DNA from: Parcubacteria group bacterium
GTDB lineage: Bacteria > Patescibacteriota > Minisyncoccia > Phycocordibacterales > Phycocordibacteraceae
Reading direction: 5' to 3'
Assembly (NCBI GenBank): GCA_028286945.1
Contig: JAQBQR010000033.1
Coordinates: 1 to 43,847, forward strand
Length of the DNA stretch: 43,847 nt
The position numbers were made by a program, and so were the translations under genes. Shown here piece by piece: positions 26,624 through 37,667 of this stretch; the first letter of the stretch is position 1, and every line of letters starts with the position of its first letter. A model generated the notes under the pieces. The model was not told the origin of the DNA, did not search any database, and worked only from the letters and a program-made list of their open reading frames with translations.

Positions 26624-27322
26624 CTATCTTACTTCGCAAATATGAATATAGTCTCCATATCCAGGCGGGTTCGCATTTGGCCACGTTTTTATCGTTGTAA
26701 CTTTTCCAAAGCACTTTTCAAGCAATGGAAGTCGCTTTTCATACGATGGTTTGAACTCATGCATCAATACGTCATTTGAAAGAATATCAATCGTCCATGA
26801 AATAACACGCTCTGAGCCGCCGTTTGCAATGGTTTCGCGGATATATTCATACCCAAGTTTTGCTGCAGCTTGCTTTCGCTCAGTCTCATCCGAATAGTCG
26901 TCCACATAACAATCAGAAATAATCACTAATCCTGCAGGTGATGCCATTGAAGCAATATTTGCTATTGCCTGCTCCTGAAGTTCGTATGGAATATGATGCA
27001 CCGAGCCCGTGCATACCACTACATCAAATTTCTCTTCTGGTCGCCAAGTTAACACATCACCTTGTTCAAAGTGAACTCCAGAATATGTTTTGTTGCCATG
27101 CTCAATATATCGTTCGTCTATATCAACACCGTATAAAGAAAGATCAGGACGTTTCTCCTTTATTTTTCCAAACAAGTATCCTGGTCCACACATAACATCG
27201 AGCAGCTTTCCATTCTGCGGTGCGTGTTCGCAAATATATTCAATGACTGTTAGCAGCGAAGTTTTGTAGGGCCAGTATTCAAGGCCTTCTTCGTACGTTT
27301 CAGCTTCTGGCAATTCCTTCAT
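26624..27322 (-). CDS. SAM-dependent methyltransferase
   Basis: 'GKLLDVMCGPGYLFGKIKEKRPDLSLYGVDIDERYIEHG'. Confidence 0.85.
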   Translation of the reverse strand: MKELPEAETYEEGLEYWPYKTSLLTVIEYICEHAPQNGKLLDVMCGPGYLFGKIKEKRPDLSLYGVDIDERYIEHGNKTYSGVHFEQGDVLTWRPEEKFDVVVCTGSVHHIPYELQEQAIANIASMASPAGLVIISDCYVDDYSDETERKQAAAKLGYEYIRETIANGGSERVISWTIDILSNDVLMHEFKPSYEKRLPLLEKCFGKVTTIKTWPNANPPGYGDYIHICEVR

Positions 27323-27333
27323 GAACGATGGAT

Positions 27334-27954
27334 TTAATATCCTGCTGGGAACGTGTAGGTGCTTGGAATCGAAGTTGGGATTTCAGCATCAGTACCGTAC
27401 GTGATAACTATTTCCTGATGTGCGGCCAATACAAGGTCACGAGGATCCCCTACATACGGCTTTCCGTTCACAAATACCTTTAGGCTGTTTTTGTCATCAT
27501 TGCAATAACTTCCAATACAGCTTGCGCTGAAACGCAGTCCCCAAATATCAAAGAATTGCCCAAAGGTGAAGTCTTGGATGACTGGCGACTCAACGTGAAT
27601 AATTCCCGTCGTATCGTGCACGTGAATTGGTGATATGAATCCCTCAATCTCGTTAATACCAATATGAGAAGGAATTACTTCGCTTTTCCCATGAATATAG
27701 ATATCAAGATGCTGATGGATGTGGAGTGCCTGACCTTCTTGAGAAAGCGCAGGAAGCTTAATGGCAGCTAGACGGTTGCGAAGATTACCGATCTCCGGCT
27801 GCCAAGGAGCATCGTTGCTCTGCATACCGGGAAGTGTGCTTGAGTCGGTAATAGTAAGAGGAGCGGTCTTTGTGCGATTTGCGAAATATATAGTCAACGC
27901 AAGAATAACCACAATTACTCCGATCCATATCAATCCTGTCTTTTTGTTGGGCAT
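27334..27954 (-). CDS. Membrane-anchored His-rich extracytoplasmic protein
   Basis: N-terminal TM; 'ALHIHQHLDIYIHGK' and 'PIHVHDTTGIIHVES'; TATACT-N7-ATG. Confidence 0.7.
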   Translation of the reverse strand: MPNKKTGLIWIGVIVVILALTIYFANRTKTAPLTITDSSTLPGMQSNDAPWQPEIGNLRNRLAAIKLPALSQEGQALHIHQHLDIYIHGKSEVIPSHIGINEIEGFISPIHVHDTTGIIHVESPVIQDFTFGQFFDIWGLRFSASCIGSYCNDDKNSLKVFVNGKPYVGDPRDLVLAAHQEIVITYGTDAEIPTSIPSTYTFPAGY

Positions 27955-27994
27955 ATGAACTAGTATACAGGCTCCGGCTTAATACAAACTGTTA

Positions 27995-29080
27995 TTAACT
28001 ATGCAAAAAGACTGCCACATCTCCGTCCTGGAATACGTATGTCTTTCCTTCTGTACGAATGTCCCCTTTATCACGTGCAGCGCTCCATGAGCCGTCAGCA
28101 ATGAGCTTGTCGCAACCCACCACTTCAGCCCGGATGAATTTATCTTTGAAATCGTTATGAATGGCCGCGCCGGCTTCCGGCGCGGTGGCTCCTTCAGGGA
28201 TTGTCCACGCACGCGTCTCTTTTGGTCCTGTCGTAAAGAAGGTAATAAGTCCCAGAGTTTCGTATGCGCCGCGGATGAGCTCTGTTAGGCCATTTATTTC
28301 CACGCCAAGCTCCTCGCGGAACATCGCCTGATCCTCGTCTGACACGTCGTTAAGCTCGCGTTCAGTTCCAGCATCCACGTGCACATACTTTGAACCCATT
28401 GATTCAATGAGCGCATGGGCTTTCTCACGACGCTCATCATCAACCGTTGAACCTGACTTTCCGTTTAAGGAATAGAGGATCGGTTTAAGGGTAAGAAGGT
28501 TAAGTGACTTGATAAGCAAAAGCTCCTCCGGACTAAGTCCAGCCGTTCGTGCCAACTTCCCTTCAGCAAATACGGTCTCAATCTTCGCAAGTGCAGCGTC
28601 TTCAGCTACAGCCTCCTTAAGATTCTGCTTCACATCGCGAACCAACTTCTCACGACGCTTCTGTACGGACTGTGCATCCGCCAAAATAAGCTCGAGGTTA
28701 ATTACTTCGATGTCTCGTACAGGATCAACATCGCCGTGCACGTGCGTAATATCAGCATCTTCGAAGAAACGAACCATATGAAGAATGGCGTCGGTCTCAC
28801 GAATGTTGGTGAGGAATTGATTTCCGAGGCCTTCACCTTCAGAGGCTCCTTTCACGAGGCCAGCAATGTCCACGAACTCAATGACCGCGGGAATGGTCTT
28901 CTCAGACTTTGAAAGTGCTGCAAGCTGATCCAGGCGCTCATCAGGCACCGTCACAATACCCACCGATGGATCAATGGTCGCAAATGGATAATTAGCAACC
29001 AGCACGTCTGCACGCGTAAGGGCATTAAAAAGCGTCGATTTACCGACGTTTGGGAGTCCGACAATTCCTATCTTTAGCAT
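27995..29080 (-). CDS. ychF: Redox-regulated ATPase/GTPase YchF
   Basis: 'MLKIGIVGLPNVGKSTLFNALT', 'FVDIAGLVKGASEGEGLGNQFL'. Confidence 0.97.
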   Translation of the reverse strand: MLKIGIVGLPNVGKSTLFNALTRADVLVANYPFATIDPSVGIVTVPDERLDQLAALSKSEKTIPAVIEFVDIAGLVKGASEGEGLGNQFLTNIRETDAILHMVRFFEDADITHVHGDVDPVRDIEVINLELILADAQSVQKRREKLVRDVKQNLKEAVAEDAALAKIETVFAEGKLARTAGLSPEELLLIKSLNLLTLKPILYSLNGKSGSTVDDERREKAHALIESMGSKYVHVDAGTERELNDVSDEDQAMFREELGVEINGLTELIRGAYETLGLITFFTTGPKETRAWTIPEGATAPEAGAAIHNDFKDKFIRAEVVGCDKLIADGSWSAARDKGDIRTEGKTYVFQDGDVAVFLHS

Positions 29081-29104
29081 ATATAGACTTTACCTTAATA
29101 CGTA

Positions 29105-29143
29105 CAGAAAAGGAAAAGAGCCTTGCTGTGGCAAGACTCTTTC
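29105..29143 (-). terminator. Terminator-like inverted repeat
   Basis: GAAAGAGTCTTGC..GCAAGGCTCTTTTCC on the minus strand. Confidence 0.65.
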
Positions 29144-29155
29144 CAGACTTCAAAC

Positions 29156-29395
29156 TTACGCTGCTTCGTCGTACTTCCCCCAGTTCGCCTCAGCGTTCAC
29201 ACCAGGCGGAATCTTATCAAGTTCATCTAGTGTAGGACCTCCTGTTCGTGGAGTGAGACTACGGTATGCATCAAGATGCATAACTTCATTTATTTCTCCT
29301 TTAAGCTTCTTTTCCTCCGCTTCAGTTCTCTCACGCAATGGAGTTCCCATTGAATCAACGCGTACTTTCGGTTTGTCATTATTGAAGCCTTCCAT
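29156..29395 (-). CDS. Hypothetical small protein
   Basis: 79-aa ORF between a terminator and the next gene. Confidence 0.6.
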   Translation of the reverse strand: MEGFNNDKPKVRVDSMGTPLRERTEAEEKKLKGEINEVMHLDAYRSLTPRTGGPTLDELDKIPPGVNAEANWGKYDEAA

Positions 29396-29420
29396 ATTTT
29401 ATTGCTTTAGATAGTCAATA

Positions 29421-30284
29421 TTAATAAGCACCATTTACCTTAACTGAGGTATCTCCCGTCTGAACAGAAACATAGCCATCGCGAACAACTACACTTGCAT
29501 CATTTGAAAGCACTTCTGCCACCGAGTGAGATACGCGTACCTGATCTGTTGAAGAGAACGCTCCGTTCGATACTACAATCTGATTACCTGCTTTCGCTGA
29601 GGTGAATTGCTGAGCCACAGAAGCTTTAAGACTTGCCGTATCCTTCGTTGCGAGGAAGCTGTACCACGGAAGCATCACCGATACATTTCCGTTAGCATCA
29701 ACGCTCACGCGTGCGTTTAGGTGCATTGGAATAAAGCCAAAAAGCTTTGCTTGCTGAACATACGCCACTTCAACCTTTTGCGAATTTGTTGAAGCACTCA
29801 CAATGCTTGGACTCGTACTTACAAGAAGAGTGTTGTATGCGTCTACGTCGCTTTGATCTTTTATGTATAGTGAGGGATCTCCTGAAAGCGAAACAATAGT
29901 TTTTGCACTGCCAGAATCAATTCCACTTGAAACAACGGTATGCAGTGTTTGCCCGTTAGAACCAAGCGTTACCGTATTACCTGTGGTGCTTTTGATTATG
30001 ACGCCTGGAGCGTGTACCATCACGTTCGTATTTCCAGACGCATTTCCACCTTTACTGGTTACGCCTGTCGTTACATTCACACCTCCTGTATGAATATCAA
30101 CGCCTGTGTCCGTTACGGTACCAACCCCTTCAACGCTTACATTTGTTGAGTTGTCTCCAGCGTGCACTGAAACGCCAGGCACGTTCACATCTACGTTGTA
30201 TCCTTGCGCTAATGCGCTTTGAGCGATACCGGTAAGTGCAAATGCCGCACCAAGGGATAAGGTTGCTGTCCTAAGAATGTTCAT
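29421..30284 (-). CDS. Secreted protein with a repetitive Val/Gly/Thr-rich region
   Basis: Signal peptide 'MNILRTATLSLGAAFALTGIAQSALAQ'. Confidence 0.7.
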   Translation of the reverse strand: MNILRTATLSLGAAFALTGIAQSALAQGYNVDVNVPGVSVHAGDNSTNVSVEGVGTVTDTGVDIHTGGVNVTTGVTSKGGNASGNTNVMVHAPGVIIKSTTGNTVTLGSNGQTLHTVVSSGIDSGSAKTIVSLSGDPSLYIKDQSDVDAYNTLLVSTSPSIVSASTNSQKVEVAYVQQAKLFGFIPMHLNARVSVDANGNVSVMLPWYSFLATKDTASLKASVAQQFTSAKAGNQIVVSNGAFSSTDQVRVSHSVAEVLSNDASVVVRDGYVSVQTGDTSVKVNGAY

Positions 30285-30361
30285 GAAATTATTGTGCTGT
30301 TAGCTGTATATCTATAGCCTAGCACCTATTTGCGGGCGTCAAATTGGATTTGGGGAAAGTA

Positions 30362-30648
30362 TAAAAAGGAAAGGGCTCGTCATGTTGCTTGCGCAAATGA
30401 CGAGCCCTGAGCATAACCCAAAAGCGGGTTTGCTCCAACTGCAGGATTACCACAAAGCCCTGAGGCAAATGCGAGAAATCGCTGGCAGTATCAAGAGGTG
30501 AATTCGTCCCGTTATTTTTCGGGGACGAAACAGAGCTCCACACAAAGGGATATCCGAACTAAGGAATTAACCGAAACCGGATATCTGACCGTACCCTATC
30601 ACCCACGGGAACCGTGGACGCGTATTGGAGGGCAACCACTTTCGCGCG
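30362..30648 (-). ncRNA. Candidate autonomous structured ncRNA of about 285 nt
   Basis: Minus-strand promoter TTGACA-N17-TAGATT (30654-30682); hairpins CCACGG/CCGTGG, GATATCCG/CGGATATC, TTCGTCCC/GGGACGAA, GCGA/TCGC, GAGCA-AACCC/GGGTT-TGCTC; terminator AGGGCTCGTCAT..ATGACGAGCCCTTTCCTTTTT; no credible ORF. Confidence 0.7.
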
Positions 30649-30653
30649 TTTGT

Positions 30654-30682
30654 AATCTACCCCACTACCAAAATTCTGTCAA
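30654..30682 (-). promoter_or_regulatory. Promoter TTGACA-N17-TAGATT
   Basis: + strand AATCTA at 30654-30659 and TGTCAA at 30677-30682. Confidence 0.7.
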
Positions 30683-31254
30683 GCCCCCTTCCGCGCGAGC
30701 TTTGAAATAGTGTGCATCCAAGCTGTCTTCTTCGCCTCTGGCATGTTTTCTGCATGACCAATTTCCGTAATGCGTACTTTGTATCCAGCAAATCCAAGGA
30801 GCGCACGTCCAATCTCATTCTTAAAATCACCGAAGAGAACTCGCTCAATCATTGGCCAATTCTTTGAAGTGATGATTACGCGAGCAGTCTTTCCTGCAAG
30901 GAGTCTGTCCCAACCCATACCGTCTTTATGAAAATGAAAGGCAAAACCGGGAATGAACATACGGTCCCACATACCTTTAAGAAGTGCCGGCATACCGGCC
31001 CACCAAAGCGGATAGATAAGAACAAAATGATCTGCCCACTTCATATCTTCCTGCACCTTTAACAAGTCCGGCTCGAGAGCTTGAATGACTTTGTATCCTT
31101 TGTGGAGTATTGGATCGAACTGAAGATCACCGAGGTTCGCGCGGCGCACCTCATGTCCTGCAGCTACGGCTTCTGCAGCGTATGACGTAGCGATGTCATT
31201 ACCAAGCGTGCCCTCAGAGTCAGGGTTTCCCATTAGGATGTAGATTTTTGACAT
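30679..31254 (-). CDS. NAD(P)H dehydrogenase (quinone)/flavodoxin-fold oxidoreductase
   Basis: 'ADHFVLIYPLWWAGMPALLKGMWDRMFIPGFAF'. Confidence 0.88.
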   Translation of the reverse strand: MSKIYILMGNPDSEGTLGNDIATSYAAEAVAAGHEVRRANLGDLQFDPILHKGYKVIQALEPDLLKVQEDMKWADHFVLIYPLWWAGMPALLKGMWDRMFIPGFAFHFHKDGMGWDRLLAGKTARVIITSKNWPMIERVLFGDFKNEIGRALLGFAGYKVRITEIGHAENMPEAKKTAWMHTISKLARKGA

Positions 31255-31281
31255 GAGAGTAGTGTACCAGGTTGGTTAACC

Positions 31282-31512
31282 CTATTTCCCCATTAATCCC
31301 GAAAGCTCCGAGCGATATTTTTTCATCACCTCCATAGTGGCTTTCATCTGAGGCTCGCCGCCTTTCGTGCGCTTTTCTACCTCTTCCCCAATCTTTTTAA
31401 AGAGTTCAGGATCCTTCTGCACAAGCGCCATTATCTGCTCGCGCTGCGCCTCTGGCACATCCTTCATCTTCCACTTCATTGCCTGTGCTAACAGAAAGTT
31501 TTGTATACCCAT
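31282..31512 (-). CDS. Hypothetical small protein
   Basis: MGIQNFLLAQAMKWKMKDVPEAQREQIMALVQKDPELFKKIGEEVEKR; start chosen from TATACT-N8-ATG. Confidence 0.65.
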   Translation of the reverse strand: MGIQNFLLAQAMKWKMKDVPEAQREQIMALVQKDPELFKKIGEEVEKRTKGGEPQMKATMEVMKKYRSELSGLMGK

Positions 31513-31611
31513 ATGTGAATAGTATATCAAATTACCCTTTTCAATCCAGGTGGTTTTGACAAAAAAACGAAGTGCTTCATACTGCAGTTCTCCTAAAACC
31601 GGAGACGTGAA

Positions 31612-32112
31612 ATGTTCGAAATACCGAAAGACGTAGAAAAACTGAATTTGACCTTTACGTTCCTTACTGGCGGAGACCGTCCAGATATCGTTGGGCCGCC
31701 AGAGACATTTGCTGCCAGTAAAGGTTCACCTCTTTCTGCGATAATGCTACGGAATAGAATCGCAGGCGCGAAAAAAAATGAGAAAGAACCTACGCCCGTG
31801 CAGCAAATACCACTTGTCGGCGAACGGGGTTCTAAGCGCACCTCAACAGCATCGCTTTCTTCGTTACTGCGTGATCGCGCATTCGCCTTGGTGGGTTTGC
31901 GGCATGCTTTTGAAGAGAAGGCCAATGGTATGGTCTTACATCGGTGCCAATTTTCGTTTATCCATGAAGGAGGAACAGAAGGGGTAAACGAGCGTAAACG
32001 CTGGGATGAGCTCGAACGATTGACTGAACGTCTTTCGTGGCGATGGGACTACATTAAACGCCCGACTTCCGAGTGGCATCGGTTTTTCTTCACCAAGCCA
32101 GGTAACGGCTGA
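31612..32112 (+). CDS. Hypothetical protein
   Basis: 166-aa ORF; promoter TTGACA (31556-31561)-N16-CATACT; terminator at 32117-32152. Confidence 0.65.
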   Translation: MFEIPKDVEKLNLTFTFLTGGDRPDIVGPPETFAASKGSPLSAIMLRNRIAGAKKNEKEPTPVQQIPLVGERGSKRTSTASLSSLLRDRAFALVGLRHAFEEKANGMVLHRCQFSFIHEGGTEGVNERKRWDELERLTERLSWRWDYIKRPTSEWHRFFFTKPGNG

Positions 32113-32116
32113 TATG

Positions 32117-32152
32117 GCAAAGGGTCATCGCGCATCAGCGCGATGACCCTTC
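32117..32152. terminator. Bidirectional-type terminator AAGGGTCATCGCGC..GCGCGATGACCCTT
   Basis: Perfect inverted repeat between convergent genes. Confidence 0.8.
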
Positions 32153-32172
32153 ATCAATTACTGACACGATGC

Positions 32173-32421
32173 CTATAGAATAACCGTCGCTTGGTTATTG
32201 GAAACCTCCAGGATGCCTGTGGTGTGAAGTTCGAACTCAGTCTTAGTTCCATCTTCAGCCTCAACACGAATCTTTCCTTCCTTAAGCGGAGAAACAAACG
32301 CTTCGTGATTTGCCATGACCGTCAAAACTCCTTCAGCTCCAGGAACAATAACTGACACCGCTTCTCCGTCGAAGAGATTCTCTCCTACTTTTGCAATGGT
32401 GAGATGAAAGGTTTTTGCCAT
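32173..32421 (-). CDS. atpC: ATP synthase F1 epsilon subunit (short form)
   Basis: 'FHLTIAKVGENLFDGEAVSVIVPGAEGVLTVMANHEAFVSPL'. Confidence 0.9.
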   Translation of the reverse strand: MAKTFHLTIAKVGENLFDGEAVSVIVPGAEGVLTVMANHEAFVSPLKEGKIRVEAEDGTKTEFELHTTGILEVSNNQATVIL

Positions 32422-32444
32422 GGATAAGATGTATTGCCGACTGA

Positions 32445-33830
<1,386 letters not shown>

Positions 33831-33838
33831 TTATTTAA

Positions 33839-34006
33839 CTACTTTTTACGGTTGCTAACCAGCACCAGTACCACTCCAATAATAAAGAGCCCAGCAAGTT
33901 CGATCTGACCGGTCTGGCTCGCGAACGAGGCATGGTATACGCTCCCAATTTCAATACCAAGTGCGAGAGTAATAATAGCGAGTGCTACCTGCTTGTTTGA
34001 TTTCAT
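33839..34006 (-). CDS. 55-aa membrane microprotein inside the atp operon; absent from the ORF track
   Basis: MKSNKQVALAIITLALGIEIGSVYHASFASQTGQIELAGLFIIGVVLVLVSNRKK*; two hydrophobic segments; fills the atpG-atpD gap. Confidence 0.75.
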   Translation of the reverse strand: MKSNKQVALAIITLALGIEIGSVYHASFASQTGQIELAGLFIIGVVLVLVSNRKK

Positions 34007-34015
34007 AAATAAATA

Positions 34016-34924
34016 TTACGTTGCCAATGCTTCGCGTCCGCTAATAATCTCCGACACTTCGCGGGTGATGGCCGCCTGACGAAGTTTGTTGTACAGACGG
34101 GTGAATTCACGAGTGCGCTCCTTTGATTTGTCAGAGGCGTTCTTCATGGCCACCATGCGAGCTGAATGCTCTGAGGCCTTTGCTTCAAGAAGCATAAAGT
34201 AGAGCGAAACAGCCACAAGGCGAGGAATAAGAAGCGTAAGAACTTCTTCCGCTGAAGGCTCGATGCTGTAGGCATCAGGCGCTTCAAGCGAAATCTCATT
34301 ACTCCACTTTCCACGGGCAGGACGAATATGCTCTACGATTTCACTTACGGTCTCAACAGAAAGTGGAAGAAGGGTGCGAACGGTTGGCACTTGTTCGAAG
34401 GTTGATCGGAAGTCACTGTATGCAGCAAGCACTTCGTCATACTCACTACTCAAGAAGCCATTTGAAAGCTGCTGTGAAAGCTCATCCATCGTATTGAGCG
34501 GGATGTTGTCCTCACGATTCTCTTTCGACATAACTACGTTATACCCACGATTGCTGAAGAAGTCCTGGCCTTTCTTTCCGAACGCAAAGATCTGAATAGA
34601 ATCTAGAGGACGTCCTTCAAGTGCTTTCTGTGCGGCGCGAGTAACGCTTGAGTTAAGTGCACCGGCGAGTCCGCGGTCACTCGTGATGACCACGATGGCG
34701 GTCTTCTTTACCTCGCGCTTCTGCGTAAGAGGATGTGACTTTGCTTCGTTACTTCCTGAAAGACGAGCAAGGATAGAAAGAGCAGCACGAGCATACGCAC
34801 GCCCTTGGAAGGCAGCCTGCTGCGTCTTACGCATCTTTGCTGCAGACACAGCCTCCATGGCACGGGTAACCGTGTTCATGCGCTGTGTCGCGAGAATCTT
34901 TGCTTTGATGTCTTTAAGTGCCAT
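34016..34924 (-). CDS. atpG: ATP synthase F1 gamma subunit
   Basis: 'LKDIKAKILATQRMNTVTRAMEAVSAAKMRK', 'SDRGLAGALNSSV'. Confidence 0.97.
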   Translation of the reverse strand: MALKDIKAKILATQRMNTVTRAMEAVSAAKMRKTQQAAFQGRAYARAALSILARLSGSNEAKSHPLTQKREVKKTAIVVITSDRGLAGALNSSVTRAAQKALEGRPLDSIQIFAFGKKGQDFFSNRGYNVVMSKENREDNIPLNTMDELSQQLSNGFLSSEYDEVLAAYSDFRSTFEQVPTVRTLLPLSVETVSEIVEHIRPARGKWSNEISLEAPDAYSIEPSAEEVLTLLIPRLVAVSLYFMLLEAKASEHSARMVAMKNASDKSKERTREFTRLYNKLRQAAITREVSEIISGREALAT

Positions 34925-34947
34925 GTCGTTTTAGGTGCCAGTGCAAA

Positions 34948-36495
34948 TTATGCAGCTCGTTCGGTGAACTTAGTGAGTGCGTCGCGAAGAACTTTCTCTG
35001 TATCTTCGCCAATATCCTTCGTTGAGCGGATGAGCTCAAGAGCTTCCTTTCCTTCACGCTCCAAGAATTCCTGGAGCTTCTGCTGCGCTGCGCGAGTGTT
35101 CTCAGGTGCGAAGGCATCAAAGAAGCCGTTGATGGCTGCGAAAATGACCGCTACTTCAATTTCAAATGGAAGCGGCTTGCCCTGCACCTGTGTAAGAACC
35201 TCTGTCATACGGCGGCCAGAGTCAATCTGTGCCTTCGTATCTGCATCAAGATCTGACGCAAACTGCATGAAGGCTTCGAGTTCGCGGAACTGCGCAAGGG
35301 TAAGCTTGATCTTTCCTGACACTTTCTTCATTGCCTTTGTCTGTGCAGAAGATCCCACACGAGACACGGAAATACCCACATCAATGGCAGGACGAAGTCC
35401 CTTGTTGAAGAGGTCAGCCTGAAGATAAATTTGTCCGTCCGTGATTGAAATCACGTTCGTTGGAATGTACGCAGACACGTCACCTTCCTGCGTTTCAATG
35501 ATTGGAAGTGCGGTCAAAGAACCTCCTCCCTTTTCCTTTGAAAGCTTTGCGGCACGCTCAAGAAGGCGTGAGTGAAGGTAGAAAATATCTCCCGGATACG
35601 CTTCGCGTCCTGGTGGTCGGCGAAGAAGAAGTGACATCTGGCGATACGCAACGGCCTGCTTTGAAAGGTCGTCATATACCACAAGCGCATCACGTCCGGC
35701 GTCCATGAAGAATTCTCCGATGGTTGCTCCAGCAAATGGTGCGAGGAACTGGAAGGCTGCTGGTGAAGAAGCCGGAGCAGTAACCACAATCGTGTAGTCC
35801 ATTGCTCCAGCTGCCGTAAGTTCAGCCACGATACGCGCGGTCTTTGATTCCTTCTGACCGATGGCCACATAGATACAAATAGGACGAGTCTCCGCTGGCT
35901 CTGACTTCTGGTTAAGGATGGTGTCGATAGCGATAGCCGTCTTTCCCGTACCGCGGTCACCAATGATGAGCTCGCGCTGACCGCGACCAATTGGAATCAT
36001 GGCGTCAACGGCCTTCACTCCCGTGTGAAGAGGAACGTTAACGGGAGAACGGTCAATAACACCGTATGCTTCGCGCTCAATAGGCATGAGTGTGGTGCCG
36101 GCAAGAGGACCCTTATCATCAACGGGCTCGCCGAGTGGGTTAAGCACGCGACCAACCAATGATTCGCCTACGGGGATGGATAGGAGGCGATTAAGGCGGC
36201 GCACCTGCATTCCTTCGAACACATCACTTGCCTCTCCGAGGATAACGGCACGCACACCGTCCTCTTCGAGGTTAAGCACCAAGCCGTACACGGACTTTGC
36301 ATCCTTGAGCGCATCCTCAAGACTTCGATCAAACGTTGGATCGAAGAGCACCATTTCAGACATAACCGCACCTTCAAGACCGTCGATTTCCGCAATACCG
36401 TCACCGGTCTCGCGTACAATACCAACGCTTTCGTCTACTCCTGCTGGCGTGAAGCCTGCAATTTGTTCCTCGATTCGTTTAATGATGCTTTCCAT
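34948..36495 (-). CDS. atpA: ATP synthase F1 alpha subunit
   Basis: 'IGRGQRELIIGDRGTGKTAIAIDTILNQK', 'RRPPGREAYPGDIFYLHSRLLERAAK'. Confidence 0.98.
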   Translation of the reverse strand: MESIIKRIEEQIAGFTPAGVDESVGIVRETGDGIAEIDGLEGAVMSEMVLFDPTFDRSLEDALKDAKSVYGLVLNLEEDGVRAVILGEASDVFEGMQVRRLNRLLSIPVGESLVGRVLNPLGEPVDDKGPLAGTTLMPIEREAYGVIDRSPVNVPLHTGVKAVDAMIPIGRGQRELIIGDRGTGKTAIAIDTILNQKSEPAETRPICIYVAIGQKESKTARIVAELTAAGAMDYTIVVTAPASSPAAFQFLAPFAGATIGEFFMDAGRDALVVYDDLSKQAVAYRQMSLLLRRPPGREAYPGDIFYLHSRLLERAAKLSKEKGGGSLTALPIIETQEGDVSAYIPTNVISITDGQIYLQADLFNKGLRPAIDVGISVSRVGSSAQTKAMKKVSGKIKLTLAQFRELEAFMQFASDLDADTKAQIDSGRRMTEVLTQVQGKPLPFEIEVAVIFAAINGFFDAFAPENTRAAQQKLQEFLEREGKEALELIRSTKDIGEDTEKVLRDALTKFTERAA

Positions 36496-36527
36496 ACGTG
36501 TGTGCGGTTAATAATGTACAGCGCGAG

Positions 36528-36899
36528 TTACGCGTGTGCAGTGATGCGCTTATAAAGGTCTAACAGAGCTCGTTTTCCGGAGCGGTCGATGATGCGGCTA
36601 CCGGTGCGAGCGCGCCAACCAGAAACAAGGTCTTTGTTTACCGTTGCGTTCGCGTTGATACCTAGTTCTTTTGCTTCTTTCGTTGCCTCTGAAATCTCTG
36701 ACTCACTGGCTACCTCAAGGCTTTCCATAAGTGTTCCAGCACGTGCATCAATGCGCTTAAGTTCAAGGAGAATACGCGGCAAAAGCTTCATGCGACCCGT
36801 CTCACGCAAATGCGCGATCAAGGTATCAACAAGTTTCTTTGAATCAGCTCCTTCTTTAGAAGCTAGTTCGTAGAGTGCTTTTGCGTATGTTTTTTCCAT
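36528..36899 (-). CDS. atpH: ATP synthase delta subunit
   Basis: Position in operon; 'VNKDLVSGWRARTGSRIIDRSGKRALLDLYKRI'. Confidence 0.85.
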   Translation of the reverse strand: MEKTYAKALYELASKEGADSKKLVDTLIAHLRETGRMKLLPRILLELKRIDARAGTLMESLEVASESEISEATKEAKELGINANATVNKDLVSGWRARTGSRIIDRSGKRALLDLYKRITAHA

Positions 36900-36913
36900 G
36901 AGTGTAGTGCTGA

Positions 36914-37357
36914 CTATGCTTTACGCATTGCCTTTTCTGCTGCCATGATTGCAAGGCGAGCAATTTCCTTCTCACTTTCGCGAAGAACACGTTCGTGTTC
37001 TTCTTTTGCACGTGCCTCTGCATCCTTTTCAATGCCTTCAGCGCGAGCCTGAGCGTCTTTAACGAGGCGGTCACGTTCCGTGCCTGCTTCGTCACGAGCG
37101 CGAGCGACGATTCCTTCTGCTTCCGTTTCAGCACCGCGCGTAATGACGCTGGCTGTTTCGCCTGCATCCTTAAGCGCAGCTTCTGCTTCGCGCGCGTCTT
37201 CGACGCCCTTTGCGACCACTTTTCGACGCTCATCAAGCGTCTTCATGACCGGACGGTACAAGAAGTACCAAAGAACGGTGAAGAGCACGGCGAAGTTCAC
37301 CAACTGAGCGATCAGAAGGTGCGTTTGAATGCCGAAGGCGTCGAGTAGTGCTCCCAT
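36914..37357 (-). CDS. atpF: ATP synthase Fo subunit b
   Basis: N-terminal TM 'AQLVNFAVLFTVLWYFLYRPV' plus Ala/Glu/Arg-rich helix. Confidence 0.93.
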   Translation of the reverse strand: MGALLDAFGIQTHLLIAQLVNFAVLFTVLWYFLYRPVMKTLDERRKVVAKGVEDAREAEAALKDAGETASVITRGAETEAEGIVARARDEAGTERDRLVKDAQARAEGIEKDAEARAKEEHERVLRESEKEIARLAIMAAEKAMRKA

Positions 37358-37376
37358 AGCGAAGAATAATTACGTG

Positions 37377-37628
<252 letters not shown>

Positions 37629-37667
37629 TTATTAATGCTCCATCCCGGAGCCGCACGGAAAGACGCG

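Noticed and set aside
30362-30648. tmRNA or RNase P as identity
   Set aside because: No terminal tRNA-like domain or conserved P4 sequence visible by eye; a covariance search is needed to be sure.
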